Below are positions 52,940 to 61,969 of a DNA stretch of 64,000 bases, one piece after another (position 1 is the first letter of the stretch; every line of letters starts with the position of its first letter). The notes under the pieces are model-generated. The model was not told the DNA's origin. It was given only the letters and a program-made list of their open reading frames with translations, and did not search any database. The stretch is taken from assembly GCF_015477835.1 (NCBI RefSeq), contig NZ_JADLQN010000006.1, positions 1 through 64,000 on the forward strand, in the 5' to 3' direction. The stretch comes from Nocardia higoensis. GTDB lineage: Bacteria; Actinomycetota; Actinomycetes; Mycobacteriales; Mycobacteriaceae. The position numbers were made by a program, and so were the translations under genes.

Positions 52940-53027
52940 ACACGGATTCTCGCCCATCGGCGGGGCAAGTGGAATCGATCCACCCGATGTCGTGACGCGC
53001 GGGTGGCCGAAAGGAGAGGGGCGGGTG

Positions 53028-53792
53028 TCAGCCGACCACGACGCCGGCCAGTTCACCGACGCAGTAGGTGATGCCCATCGCCAGCGCGCCACCGGTCACC
53101 ACACGCACCGCCGCCCTGGTCCGGGGACTGCCGCCCAGGCTCGCGCTGATCGTCCCGGTCAGCGCCAGCGCCGCGAGCACCGTGGCGACGGTGACCGGAA
53201 TCCGCCAGCTCACCGGCGGCAGCAGGATCGCCAGCATGGGCAGCAGCGCGCCGAGGACGAAAGCCAGCGCCGAGGATCCCGCCGCCGCCCACGGGTTGGT
53301 CAGTTCCTCCGGGTCGATGCCGAGTTCGGCCTCGGCGTGCGCGGCGAAGGCGTCGTGCGCGGTCATCTCCTCGGCGACTCTGCGCGCGGTCTCCGCCGAC
53401 AGTCCCTTGGCGCGATAGTTCGCGGCCAGTTCGCGCAATTCGTACTCCGGCTCCTCCCGGAGTTCCCTGCGCTCCTTGTCCAGCAGTGCCCGCTCGGAAT
53501 CGCGCTGGGTGCTGACCGATACGTACTCGCCGACCGCCATCGAGATCGCCCCGGCGGCAACGCCCGCGCTGCCCGCGGTGAACAGCGCCTGCGTGCTGGT
53601 GCTCGCGGCGGCGACACCGACGACCAGACCCGCGGTGGAGACGATGCCGTCGTTGGCGCCGAGCACCCCGGCGCGCAACCAGTTCAGCCGTCCTCGATAA
53701 CGCTCGGAGTGCGGCTCCACATGCTGCCCCGCTCCTGCCGGGAAATCCTCGGCGTCGGGGTTCGTCGAGGCAGAGTCGTCGGATCCGGACAT
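53028..53792 (-). CDS. VIT1/CCC1 family metal transporter
   Basis: A 254-residue membrane protein. LNWLRAGVLGANDGIVSTAGLVVGV and AGAISMAVGEYVSVSTQRDSE are the VIT1 hallmarks, followed by a cytosolic helical metal-binding region rich in Glu and by three more membrane segments. Relatives move Fe2+ or Mn2+ out of the cytosol into a store or outside. ATG 53792. A block of 15-base repeats lies upstream. Confidence 0.88.
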   Translation of the reverse strand: MSGSDDSASTNPDAEDFPAGAGQHVEPHSERYRGRLNWLRAGVLGANDGIVSTAGLVVGVAAASTSTQALFTAGSAGVAAGAISMAVGEYVSVSTQRDSERALLDKERRELREEPEYELRELAANYRAKGLSAETARRVAEEMTAHDAFAAHAEAELGIDPEELTNPWAAAGSSALAFVLGALLPMLAILLPPVSWRIPVTVATVLAALALTGTISASLGGSPRTRAAVRVVTGGALAMGITYCVGELAGVVVG

Positions 53793-53828
53793 GATCGGAC
53801 TCTACCGCCGGACGGATCCGCCCCGGCG

Positions 53829-53888
53829 GATCGGGCGCCGACAGATCAGGCGCCGACAGATCAGACGCCGGCGGATCAGGCGCCGACC
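53829..53888. repeat. four tandem 15-base repeats
   Basis: Units GATCGGGCGCCGACA (53829), GATCAGGCGCCGACA (53844), GATCAGACGCCGGCG (53859) and GATCAGGCGCCGACC (53874). The last unit contains the stop codon of the esterase gene; the others fill the gap before the VIT-type gene start. Confidence 0.85.
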
Positions 53889-54817
53889 GCTGCCAGCAGC
53901 ATCGGCAGGGCCTGGCTCATCCGCACCTGCCAGGCCGCCCAATTGTGTCCATCGGTGGGGCCATAGCGCTCCTCGACGTCGGCGCCGAGCGCGCGCAGCC
54001 GGGCGACGAAGCGCAGATTCTGCTCGTAGACCGGCACCTCGACCGGGTCGCCCCTGCCGTAGGAGACGAACAGCGGGATGCCGGTGAGGTCGGCGGCGCG
54101 ACTGTACGGGTTGTTCTCCCGCCAGATGGCGCGCTGCTCGGGAACGGCGTGGTCGCCCCACACCCGCTTCCAGTCCGCGGCGCATCCGAGGCCGGGCAGG
54201 TCGGGGCCGCCGGGGGCGCCGGATTCGCGTAGCGGATCCACATTGCCGCTGAAGGCGGCGGCGGCCAGGAACAGGTCCCGGTGTTCGGCGGCGAATTTCA
54301 TGGCGCCGAGCCCGCCCATCGAGTTGCCCGCGATCGCGCGGGTGGTGCCGGCCCGGTACCTGGTCTCGAGCAGGGGACGCACGTCGTCGAGCAGATACCG
54401 CTCCCAGGCGGGAGCGCCGTACGCGCCGTAGTTCCACCAGTCCGAGTACGCGCTGCACCAACTCGTTTCGGGCAGTACGAAGATCGCTTCGCGGCCCGCG
54501 GTGAGCGCTTCCAGGCCACCTTTGTCGGTCCACGAGGTGTGATCGTCCATGCCGCCGTGCAATACCCAGATCGTCGGCCAGGTGCGGTCGGCGTCCGGCG
54601 ACCAGCCGGGCGGCAACAACAGGCGCACCACCTTCACCGACAGCTCCGGGCCTTCCAGGTGCGGCGAGGACACCCCGATGTCGAGGATTCGATCACTGAC
54701 GCGGTGCTCCCAGCGCACCACCGGCTCGGCGTGCGCGCGGGGCGCCCAGCTCACGGTGGCGGCGAGGCTCGCCAGCACGGTCAGCACCGCGAGGACGATT
54801 CTGCTCGGACCGGGCAT
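53876..54817 (-). CDS. secreted alpha/beta-hydrolase, esterase/antigen 85-like
   Basis: A 313-residue exported protein with signal peptide ending AAPRAHA-like (SWAPRAHA|EP). The alpha/beta fold has the nucleophile Ser in AIAGNSMGGLGAMKFA, the oxyanion region WVLHGGMDDHTSW and the catalytic His in PTDGHNWAAW. It belongs to the esterase family that includes antigen 85 mycolyltransferases, but the mycolate-specific motifs are not evident. ATG 54817 follows GGAAAGGA. Acts outside the cytoplasmic membrane. Confidence 0.82.
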   Translation of the reverse strand: MPGPSRIVLAVLTVLASLAATVSWAPRAHAEPVVRWEHRVSDRILDIGVSSPHLEGPELSVKVVRLLLPPGWSPDADRTWPTIWVLHGGMDDHTSWTDKGGLEALTAGREAIFVLPETSWCSAYSDWWNYGAYGAPAWERYLLDDVRPLLETRYRAGTTRAIAGNSMGGLGAMKFAAEHRDLFLAAAAFSGNVDPLRESGAPGGPDLPGLGCAADWKRVWGDHAVPEQRAIWRENNPYSRAADLTGIPLFVSYGRGDPVEVPVYEQNLRFVARLRALGADVEERYGPTDGHNWAAWQVRMSQALPMLLAAVGA

Positions 54818-55090
54818 CGGGGCAGTCCTTTCCGATTCGACGCGGGCACCGTGCCGAGTGGGCGCACTGTGCGGAGGGGTGCCCTGTGCCGGGTCGGGCA
54901 CTCCGCGCTGAGTGGGGCACTGTGGCCGAAACTAGAGCACCGGGAGCGCTCGCCGGAGCGTGCCGAACGGAATGTGGCCCACTTCACTGTTTCGAATTGC
55001 GTTATGCCGGTGCTGTTTTCGTTCGGAACACCGGGGTGCGGCCGGGCCGGACCCGCCGTCTCCGATTCGGGGATCCCCTCGAGGGCTGGC

Positions 55091-55816
55091 ATGCTGACCG
55101 GCATGAGCACACTGCGTTACCAGGGAACACGACTGGCGGCGGGATTGGCGGCGGCCGCCCTGCTGCTGTCCGGCTGCGGCGGCAGCGAGGAGACCACGAA
55201 GACCGGATCGCCGACGACGCCTCGTGACCAGCTGTTGCTGAGCATCGAGGAGTTCCCGGAGGGCGCCTCGAAGATCGACATGCCCGCCGACCGGTTGCAG
55301 GCCGCGGTCACCGATCTGTCCGGCCTCCAGCAGAACTCGACCATCACCCCGGCCGAGTGCGGTCGGACCCAGCAAGACCTGGGCGCGTCCACCTCCGAGC
55401 TGCTGGCCGACTCCGATGTGATCGCGGCCAACGACGGCGCCCAGGGCCTGATGTACGTCGAGTTCCTGGCGTCGCGGGCCGGGGACCTGGCGAAGGTCGA
55501 GCAGTCGAACTCCACCTGTCCCGAGGTCACCGTCGTCTCGACGATCGAGGGCAAGCAGATCACCACCGTCGGCAAGGTCGAGACCCTGAGCGTGCCGGAC
55601 GGCTTGAACGCCGACGAGGCGCTGGCGTTCAAGTCCGTCAACACCTCCACCGTGGGCGAGGGCAAGCCGCTGACCACCACCGCCTACCAGGGCATGGCGG
55701 TCGTGCGCGGCGTGACCGTGATCGTGCGGGTGGGCGCGCTGAAGGAAGGCGTCGATCAGTCGACCTTCGATCAGGTCTTCCTCGACGCCGTGAGCAAGGT
55801 GCGCAAGGCGGACTGA
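55091..55816 (+). CDS. lipoprotein with sensor-like domain
   Basis: A 241-residue lipoprotein with signal GLAAAALLLSGCGG (lipobox LSGC). The mature part (for example FPEGASKIDMPADRL and YVEFLASRAGDLAKVEQSNSTC) resembles the mycobacterial PknH-sensor/DUF5642-like exported domain, with two or three Cys for a disulfide. The function is unknown. ATG 55091 is favoured by the upstream GAGGG; ATG 55103 is an alternative. The strong hairpin beginning at 55829 terminates the gene. Confidence 0.78.
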   Translation: MLTGMSTLRYQGTRLAAGLAAAALLLSGCGGSEETTKTGSPTTPRDQLLLSIEEFPEGASKIDMPADRLQAAVTDLSGLQQNSTITPAECGRTQQDLGASTSELLADSDVIAANDGAQGLMYVEFLASRAGDLAKVEQSNSTCPEVTVVSTIEGKQITTVGKVETLSVPDGLNADEALAFKSVNTSTVGEGKPLTTTAYQGMAVVRGVTVIVRVGALKEGVDQSTFDQVFLDAVSKVRKAD

Positions 55817-55824
55817 GCCCGCTG

Positions 55825-56859
55825 TCACGACGGCGGTGCGCCGGGTCCGGCCCGGCGCACCGCCGTCGGCGTCCGCCCCCACCAGCGCCGGGCGCAGCGG
55901 GTGAGAGTGGCCTGGTCGGCCAGTCCGAGCAGCGAGGTCACCTGTGCCAGCGGCATATCGGTGGTGGTGAGGTAACGGCGGGCCTGTCTGCGGCGCACCT
56001 CGTCGAGGATCACGGCGAACGCGGTGCCCTCGGCGGCGAGCCTGCGTTGCAGGGTGCGCGGATGGGTACTCAGCAGCCGCGCCACCGAACCGATCTCGGC
56101 CGGGGCGGTGCCGAGCAGTTGCCGCAGCGCGGCCCTGACCTGTTGCGCGGTCGGGGTCGGGGCACCGTCCTCGCCACCGGCCGCCGTCTGTTCGGCGAGG
56201 AACGCCAGGGCCAGCCGGTGCAGGGTCTCGTCGCCGCCGGACAGCGGCCTGCTCGCCAGCGCGGCCGGGACGCGCAGCGCGGCGCCCGGCCTGCCGGTGT
56301 GCACCGGGGCGGCGAAGAAACGCTCGTAGGCAGAGACGGGCGCGGGCGGCCGATAGGGCAGTTCCACCGACCGCAGCCCGTAGCGCGGGGTCGCCAGGCG
56401 TTGCAGCGCTCGATGCAGGAAGCCCAGGCTCAGGTCGGTGCCCTGCACGGGAACCGGCAGGCCGGGCCGCACGCCGCAGCGCAGGGCGACGATCTCCGGA
56501 TCGCCGTAGGGGTCGGGCTCGATGTCCAGGCTCAGCGAGCGCGCGTGCACGAACAGGTAGCGCGAGGTGCATGCCAGTGTGTCGGCAAGGGTCGGGGAAT
56601 TGCGGATCGCCAGCGCCAGGGGGCCCAGCATGTCCAGATCCTGTCGGTAGGCGATGCGCAGGCCCAGGTCGGGACAGTGCAGCCGGTGCGCGGCCAGCTC
56701 CAGGACCGCGGCCACCGCCTGATCCGGGACCAGTAGGTCGTCCGCGTCGAGCGCGGCCGCCGGGATGCCCGCCGCGTGGGCGAGTGCCTCCGCGTCGCCG
56801 CCGAGTTCGGCCACGGTGGAGCGGAAACCTCGTAACCCCGCCGAACGAATCACCGACAT
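55825..56859 (-). CDS. AraC family regulator with OruR-type N-terminal domain
   Basis: A 344-residue regulator. The N-terminal ligand domain (for example LDMLGPLALAIRNSPTLADTL) is the Arabinose_bd/AraC_binding_2-like type found in regulators of fatty acid and steroid monooxygenases. The C-terminal helix-turn-helices include GSVARLLSTHPRTLQRRLAAEG and PLAQVTSLLGLADQATLTRCARRWWGRTP. It is divergent from a Baeyer-Villiger monooxygenase gene, its probable target. ATG 56859 is chosen because a promoter (56867-56895) ends 7 bases before it. Confidence 0.87.
   Translation of the reverse strand: MSVIRSAGLRGFRSTVAELGGDAEALAHAAGIPAAALDADDLLVPDQAVAAVLELAAHRLHCPDLGLRIAYRQDLDMLGPLALAIRNSPTLADTLACTSRYLFVHARSLSLDIEPDPYGDPEIVALRCGVRPGLPVPVQGTDLSLGFLHRALQRLATPRYGLRSVELPYRPPAPVSAYERFFAAPVHTGRPGAALRVPAALASRPLSGGDETLHRLALAFLAEQTAAGGEDGAPTPTAQQVRAALRQLLGTAPAEIGSVARLLSTHPRTLQRRLAAEGTAFAVILDEVRRRQARRYLTTTDMPLAQVTSLLGLADQATLTRCARRWWGRTPTAVRRAGPGAPPS
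55829..55867. terminator. bidirectional terminator hairpin
   Basis: Perfect 17-base arms, GACGGCGGTGCGCCGGG (55829-55845) and complement (55851-55867), loop TCCGG. It lies 13 bases after the lipoprotein stop and inside the final codons of the convergent AraC gene, so the AraC C-terminus is shaped by a terminator. Confidence 0.8.
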
Positions 56860-56866
56860 GTCGTCG

Positions 56867-56895
56867 AGAATCAAATAGTTGTCGTGTGAAGTCAA
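56867..56895 (-). promoter_or_regulatory. leaderless promoter of the araC-type gene
   Basis: On the minus strand TTGACT (56890-56895), a 17-base spacer and GATTCT (56867-56872); the ATG follows 7 bases later at 56859. This fits a sigma-70-like promoter with no 5' leader. Confidence 0.55.
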
Positions 56896-56930
56896 GAATG
56901 GTGGCGGTGACGTCGGGGAGAATGGACGCT

Positions 56931-58439
56931 ATGAACGGGAGCGATTCGCCTGTGGAACACCTCGACGTCGTGATCGTCGGAGCCGGCTTGTCCGGTATCG
57001 GCGCGGCCTACCGGCTGCAGACCGAATGCCCGGGCAAGAGTTACGCGGTGCTCGAGGCGCGCGAGGCGCTCGGCGGCACCTGGGATCTCTTCCGATATCC
57101 GGGCATCCGCTCGGACTCGGACATGTTCACCCTCGGCTACCCGTTCAAGCCGTGGCGCGACGAGAAGTCCATCGCCGACGGCGCGTCCATCCTGCGCTAC
57201 CTGCGCGAGACCGCGGCCGAATACGGCATCGACCGCCACATCCGCTACTCGACGAAGGTGATCGCGGCGGACTGGTCCGGTGCGCGGGCCAGGTGGACGC
57301 TCACACTCGCGTCCCGCGACGCGCACGGTGCGACGGTCGAGCGCACGCTGACCTGCGGTTTCCTCTACGTCTGCGCTGGTTACTACGACTACGACCGCGG
57401 TCACGACCCGCAGTTCCCCGGCGCGGAGGATTTCGCCGGGCAGATCGTGCACCCACAGTTCTGGCCCGAGGACCTCGACTACGCGGGCAAGAAGGTCGTG
57501 GTGATCGGCAGCGGCGCGACCGCGGTCACCCTGGTGCCCTCGATGGCCGAGCAGGCCGCATCGGTGACCATGTTGCAGCGCAGCCCCACCTGGATCAGCG
57601 CGGTGCCCGGCCGCGACAAGCGCGCCGACACCCTGCGCAAGCTGCTGCCCGCCGATCTCGCGCACCGGCTGATCCGTACGAAGAACATCTTGTTCGGACT
57701 CGCCTTCTACAACTACTGCCGGCGATTCCCGGCCTCGGCGCGCAAGGTGCTCAGCGACCTGAACACCCGCATCCTCAAAGACGAGCGGATGGTCGCCGAG
57801 CACTTCACGCCCAGCTACGACCCGTGGGATCAGCGGCTGTGCGCCGCGCCCGACGCCGACTTCTTCAAGGCGATCAAGAAGGGCAAGGCCCGGGTGGTCA
57901 CCGACCACATCGAGCGGTTCGTACCCGGCGGCATCGCGCTGACCTCCGGCGAGGTGCTCGAAGCCGACCTCATCGTCACCGCCACCGGCTTGCGCCTGCT
58001 CGCCTTCGGCGGCATCGCACCGCGGGTCGACGGCGTGCCGGTGCCGCTGGCCGAGCAGTTCGTCTGGCAGGGCGCGATGCTCACCGGTGTGCCGAATTTC
58101 GCGGTCTGCATCGGCTACACCAACGCTTCCTGGACACTGCGCGCCGATTTGACCTCGCGCCTGGTGTGCAAGGTGCTGCGGCATATGGACCGGCACGGTC
58201 ACGCCGCGGTCGTGCCGCGCCCGGACGGTGAACTGGCGCAACACCCGCTGCTGGACCTCGCCTCCGGCTACATCCAGCGCTCGATCGACGAATTCCCCCG
58301 CCAAGGCGATCGGCACCCGTGGAAGGTCAGGCAGAACTACCTGCTGGATTCGGCCACCACCCTGCGCACCGATCTGAGCAAGACGCTGTCCCCGGTCTCG
58401 GCGAGCCGAGGCACCTCGGCACCCGCTTCGGTGCGCTGA
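56931..58439 (+). CDS. Baeyer-Villiger type flavin monooxygenase (EthA-like)
   Basis: A 502-residue FAD/NADPH enzyme. The FAD motif is VVIVGAGLSGIGAAYRL, the BVMO fingerprint FxGxxxHxxxW is present as FAGQIVHPQFW, and the NADPH motif is VVVIGSGATAVTL. Sequence and length resemble EthA/MymA, which oxidise ketones and activate ethionamide. ATG 56931 is best spaced from GGGGAG; ATG 56922 is possible. Control by the divergent AraC protein is likely. Its last 103 bases overlap the convergent ATPase gene. Confidence 0.9.
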   Translation: MNGSDSPVEHLDVVIVGAGLSGIGAAYRLQTECPGKSYAVLEAREALGGTWDLFRYPGIRSDSDMFTLGYPFKPWRDEKSIADGASILRYLRETAAEYGIDRHIRYSTKVIAADWSGARARWTLTLASRDAHGATVERTLTCGFLYVCAGYYDYDRGHDPQFPGAEDFAGQIVHPQFWPEDLDYAGKKVVVIGSGATAVTLVPSMAEQAASVTMLQRSPTWISAVPGRDKRADTLRKLLPADLAHRLIRTKNILFGLAFYNYCRRFPASARKVLSDLNTRILKDERMVAEHFTPSYDPWDQRLCAAPDADFFKAIKKGKARVVTDHIERFVPGGIALTSGEVLEADLIVTATGLRLLAFGGIAPRVDGVPVPLAEQFVWQGAMLTGVPNFAVCIGYTNASWTLRADLTSRLVCKVLRHMDRHGHAAVVPRPDGELAQHPLLDLASGYIQRSIDEFPRQGDRHPWKVRQNYLLDSATTLRTDLSKTLSPVSASRGTSAPASVR

Positions 58440-60346
58440 GCGAACTCGGCGCTCGGGGAAGCTTCGGGCTGGGAGGTCCAGGCCGGCGGCGGGGATTCGC
58501 CGCGTTGCTGTGTTTCGGCGTGCTGCGAGGCTTCGGCGGGTTGTGGGGTGTCGGCGGGTTGTGGGGTTTCGGTGTCGGCCGGCCGGGAAGCGTGCAACGC
58601 GCGGATGGCGGCCGCGCGCGCATGGTCGGCGGTGCCGGTCAGTCCCGAGCGCACGGCCAGCTCCATCGCGTGAGCGGCGCGTTCCCTCGCCGCGGACGAA
58701 CGTCCGGCGAGGACGGCGGTCACCGCCAGACGGACCTGCGCGCGCAGACGCAACCGCGGCGCGCCCATCGCCTCCGCGAGCGCCCTGGCCCGTCGCAGCC
58801 CGCGCTCACCGAGGACGGTGTCACCGCGCAGTGCGTGGGCGGTGGCCAGCGAGAGTTCGGCGTAATAGTCGACGGCGTCGTGGCCGGTGAGCCGGGGGCG
58901 CGCGGGCAGGGCGAGCGCGTGCAGGGCGGCGGTGTCGGCGTGTACGGCGAGATCCGCGGCCACCGCCGATTCCAGGGCGGCCAGCCGGGCTGCGTCGAGG
59001 ATGCGGGAGAGGCGCCGCAGCGGGTTCGGCAGGGTGCTCGGGTGCGCGCCGCGCACCAAGGCGTCGGCGGTGTACAGCAGGGTCAGCGCCGGATCCTCGA
59101 GCAGGGGTGAACGGGCGTCCTCCAGCGGACCGAACAGCGCTGGGCCGTTCGCGTCGAGAACCAGGCGGACCGCGTGTTCGCTCAGGAACTCGACCAGGTG
59201 CGTGCGGTCGGGCGCGGCCAGCAGGTGGGGGAGGACGGTCGCGGACGGGTGGGTGCGGCACCAGTCGCGAAGTGCCTTGTCGGGTGGCGGGCAGCCGGTT
59301 GTGTGCTCGGTCTGCGCGGCCACCGGAGGTGCTTCGGCCTGTGCCGGTCGGCGGGCACTCGGTGCTATCGGCGAGCCGGGTGGCGGTGACGCCGGGCAGG
59401 GTGAGGACTGCGGTCGGCGGTCGAGCTGGACCGGGGGCGCCGCCGCGGCAGGTGTCCGCGGTGACGGGTCGATCCATACGGCGTCGGCTACGGGGCGGGC
59501 GGTGTGCTCGAGGTAGCCGCGCAGGAGCGGGGGGTAGGAGTAGTGGAGGATGCCGTCGCGCAGGTGGCGGCGCAGCGGGAAGCCGGCGTGCTCGAGGCGG
59601 TCGATGGCGGCCGAGGCGCGACCTCCGGTCAGGACGTCGGCCAGGTCGGGGGTGAACTCGGCGAGCCTGCGGGTGGTGGTGAGGAGTTCGCGCTCGGCGT
59701 CGTCCAGTGCGGGCAGGACTTCCCCGGTGAGGAATTCCGCGAGCGGGCGCGGGGCGTGTTCGAGCATGGTGAGAGCGGCGGAGCGGTATTCGCGATGAGC
59801 GTCGAGGTAGGTCGCGGCGAGACGGACCAGGGTGGGCCAGCCTCGCGTGAGGTCGTGGACCAAGGCGAGTTCCGCGCCGGTGAGCGGGCAGCCCCCGGCG
59901 GCGGCGTCGGTCGGGTCCAGCGCGAGGTCTGCCGCGACGAATCGGGTCAGGCGGGCGGCCGAGGTCAAGGTGTGCCAGGCCAGCGCAGGTGGCCGCCTGG
60001 CCGCCAGGACGGTGATCAGTCGCGGCGGTGCGGTGCGCAGAAACTGCTCGACGGCCCTGATCGCGTCCTCGGTGACGAGCCGGTGGGCATCGTCGATGAC
60101 GAGAACCGTGTCGCCATAGCCGGATTCGTCGCGGAGGCGGTGGATGTTTCGGTGCCGCAGGAACTCAGGTGCGCGATCGCCGGGGATGCGCAAGGTGCGG
60201 GCGCCGGGCCGGGTGCGGGACAGGTGCTCGGTCCAGGCGGCGATCAGCGCGGTCTTACCGCTGCCCGCGGGCGCGGTGATCAGCAGTACCGGCGCGGGAC
60301 CTGCGGCGGCCCGGTCGAGGCGGGTGAGCAGACGCGCGGGGACCAT
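58337..60346 (-). CDS. MalT-like STAND ATPase without DNA-binding domain
   Basis: A 669-residue protein. Walker A is TAPAGSGKTALIAAW (about residue 24-38), Walker B VLVIDDAHRL, followed by the helical region of LuxR/MalT-type ATPases with TPR-like helices to about residue 590. The C-terminal LuxR helix-turn-helix is missing; instead there is a Pro/Gln/Glu repeat tail (for example QPADTPQPAEASQ). It could be a signalling ATPase or a decayed regulator. The 3' end overlaps the monooxygenase gene on the other strand. Confidence 0.75.
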   Translation of the reverse strand: MVPARLLTRLDRAAAGPAPVLLITAPAGSGKTALIAAWTEHLSRTRPGARTLRIPGDRAPEFLRHRNIHRLRDESGYGDTVLVIDDAHRLVTEDAIRAVEQFLRTAPPRLITVLAARRPPALAWHTLTSAARLTRFVAADLALDPTDAAAGGCPLTGAELALVHDLTRGWPTLVRLAATYLDAHREYRSAALTMLEHAPRPLAEFLTGEVLPALDDAERELLTTTRRLAEFTPDLADVLTGGRASAAIDRLEHAGFPLRRHLRDGILHYSYPPLLRGYLEHTARPVADAVWIDPSPRTPAAAAPPVQLDRRPQSSPCPASPPPGSPIAPSARRPAQAEAPPVAAQTEHTTGCPPPDKALRDWCRTHPSATVLPHLLAAPDRTHLVEFLSEHAVRLVLDANGPALFGPLEDARSPLLEDPALTLLYTADALVRGAHPSTLPNPLRRLSRILDAARLAALESAVAADLAVHADTAALHALALPARPRLTGHDAVDYYAELSLATAHALRGDTVLGERGLRRARALAEAMGAPRLRLRAQVRLAVTAVLAGRSSAARERAAHAMELAVRSGLTGTADHARAAAIRALHASRPADTETPQPADTPQPAEASQHAETQQRGESPPPAWTSQPEASPSAEFAQRTEAGAEVPRLAETGDSVLLRSVRRVVAESSR

Positions 60347-60507
60347 CGTGCCTCCTCGGCGGGATGGCGGGCATGAATCGCTGGAGTGGGCGCGGGCCGG
60401 GAAGCGGCCGAGGCACCGGAGTCGTCGGCGGCTACGCGGTGATCGCCGCGCCGTGACACCGGCCGAATGACATGTTCCACGCTAGAACGCGAGGTCGCGC
60501 CACGATT

Positions 60508-60522
60508 CACCCGAAACGGGTG
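60508..60522. promoter_or_regulatory. short dyad in divergent intergenic region
   Basis: CACCCG (60508-60513) and CGGGTG (60517-60522) with AAA between them, centred in the 213-base gap between the ATPase gene and the small membrane protein gene. It may be an operator; no regulator is assigned. Confidence 0.3.
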
Positions 60523-60559
60523 AGCTGTTCACCCCGGTGCGCGGACTGCAATGGAGTGC

Positions 60560-61006
60560 ATGACAACACCGCACCCGGCACCATCTGCCACCACGAACAC
60601 CGCACCGTCGGCTACGTCGCATCCGGTCCGTCAGGGCGTCGCCGCCGGCGTCTCCATCGGCGCGTCGATCCTGCTGCTCACCGTCGGTCTGCTGCAGCTG
60701 TTCCAGGGCATCTCGGCAGTCGTCGAGGACGAGCTGTTCATCGTCGGCCCCGAGTACATCTACCAGTTCGACACGACTGCCTGGGGCTGGGTCCACATCG
60801 TGCTCGGCGCCATCCTGATCATCAGCGCGTTCGGGTTGATGACCGGGGCCACCTGGGGCCGGGTCGCCGCGATCACGCTCCTGGCGGTCTCGATCGTGGC
60901 GAATTTCCTGTCGCTGCCGTACTACCCGTACTGGTCACTGCTCATCATCGCGCTCGACATCGTGGTGATCTGGGCGATCTCCACCTGGCGTACCGAAACC
61001 GCCTGA
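60560..61006 (+). CDS. small DUF7144-like membrane protein
   Basis: A 148-residue protein with a Thr/Ala/Pro-rich N-terminus and four membrane segments. The block AVVEDELFIVGPEYIYQFDTT between segments one and two, then WGWVHIVLGAILII, is typical for a family widespread in actinobacteria with no known function. ATG 60560 is better placed after GGAG than ATG 60551. A strong terminator follows. Confidence 0.8.
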   Translation: MTTPHPAPSATTNTAPSATSHPVRQGVAAGVSIGASILLLTVGLLQLFQGISAVVEDELFIVGPEYIYQFDTTAWGWVHIVLGAILIISAFGLMTGATWGRVAAITLLAVSIVANFLSLPYYPYWSLLIIALDIVVIWAISTWRTETA

Positions 61007-61015
61007 GTCGCGGTC

Positions 61016-61055
61016 ACGACACCGGCGCCCGCGGTAGGCGGGGCGCCGGTGTCGT
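61016..61055 (+). terminator. terminator of the membrane protein gene
   Basis: Perfect 15-base arms (61016-61030 and 61041-61055, core CACCGGCGCCC) with a 10-base loop, 10 bases after the stop codon. Confidence 0.8.
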
Positions 61056-61244
61056 CGTGCCTGGTCGACGACGTCCCGGATGCCGCTCGCGCGCAGGCTC
61101 GTGTTCGGCAGGCGCGATACCCCTCGGCGGGACACTCTCTTCACCGCCGCACTGCCGTGGAGATCTCGTAGCGCCGAGTGGCCGTGTGACGTTCGGCGTG
61201 ACAGTCGCCCGAGTGGTGCCGGGGGAGGGCGAGTGGCGCGGTGA

Positions 61245-61847
61245 TCAGGAGGGCGCGGACGGGCGCGGGGCCGTGTCACCCGCGCCGACGGCCGCTTCGA
61301 CCTCGCGCAGTGCGGTGCGGATCATCGCGCCGTAGGAGTCCTGGCCGAGCGCGCCGAGATGTGCGCGGGTGGAGTCGAGTTCGCCTCGCGCGGCGTCGAA
61401 GGCGCCCAGCCTGCGGTAGTCGTCGGCGAGGTTGAGGTGCAGCGACGGGTAGAAACCGGCGACCGCGAGGGTCGGGTGGTAGGTGCAGGCGCGCTCGTCG
61501 GTGAGGCTGTCGGCGGCGTCGAGGGCGCGGATGTCCCAGGCCAGGGCCTGTGCGGGATCGGGCTGGAGGTCGGCCAGGTAGTGGGCGAGGGTGCAGCGAT
61601 GCAGCGGGTCGCCGAGCGGGCCGAGCGTGCGCCAGAGATCGGTGAGCTGGGCGCGCGCGGTGTCGCGGTCGCCTTCCCGGCCGAGCTCGACAGCTCGGGT
61701 GATCGCGACCATCGTGGGATCGGCAGGCGTGACCGCGCCTGCGTGCGCGTTGGTCGTCGTGGAGGCCACGGTCGGGTGCTCCGCCGTGGAGGTGTCGCCG
61801 GGCATGCCGGTGGTCGTCGCGGTTGCGTCGGGCGTGGTGTCGGACAT
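61245..61847 (-). CDS. TPR-like helical protein paired with merR-clamp gene
   Basis: A 200-residue protein. A Thr-rich disordered N-terminus of about 45 residues precedes an all-helical part with TPR-like units (ALAWDIRALDAADSL, PSLHLNLADDYRRLGAFDAA, ARGELDSTRAHLGAL). It lies 122 bases downstream of the MerR-clamp gene on the same strand and is probably co-transcribed. ATG 61847 is supported by AGAGGAAA. Function unknown. Confidence 0.75.
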   Translation of the reverse strand: MSDTTPDATATTTGMPGDTSTAEHPTVASTTTNAHAGAVTPADPTMVAITRAVELGREGDRDTARAQLTDLWRTLGPLGDPLHRCTLAHYLADLQPDPAQALAWDIRALDAADSLTDERACTYHPTLAVAGFYPSLHLNLADDYRRLGAFDAARGELDSTRAHLGALGQDSYGAMIRTALREVEAAVGAGDTAPRPSAPS

Positions 61848-61969
61848 CGTGTTTCCTCTGTTCGTGGGTGTGCGGCGGAAGCAGTGGGTGAGCTGCGGAT
61901 AGCCGGGTGAGTCGGCGTGTTCGAGCAGATCGAGAGTTGTCGGGTCTGCCGGGTGGATCGGCAGGGGAG

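Noticed and set aside
60470..60500. SOS (LexA)-like box in the ATPase/membrane protein gap
   Set aside because: GTTC-N7-GAAC is present but does not match the actinobacterial SOS consensus spacing.
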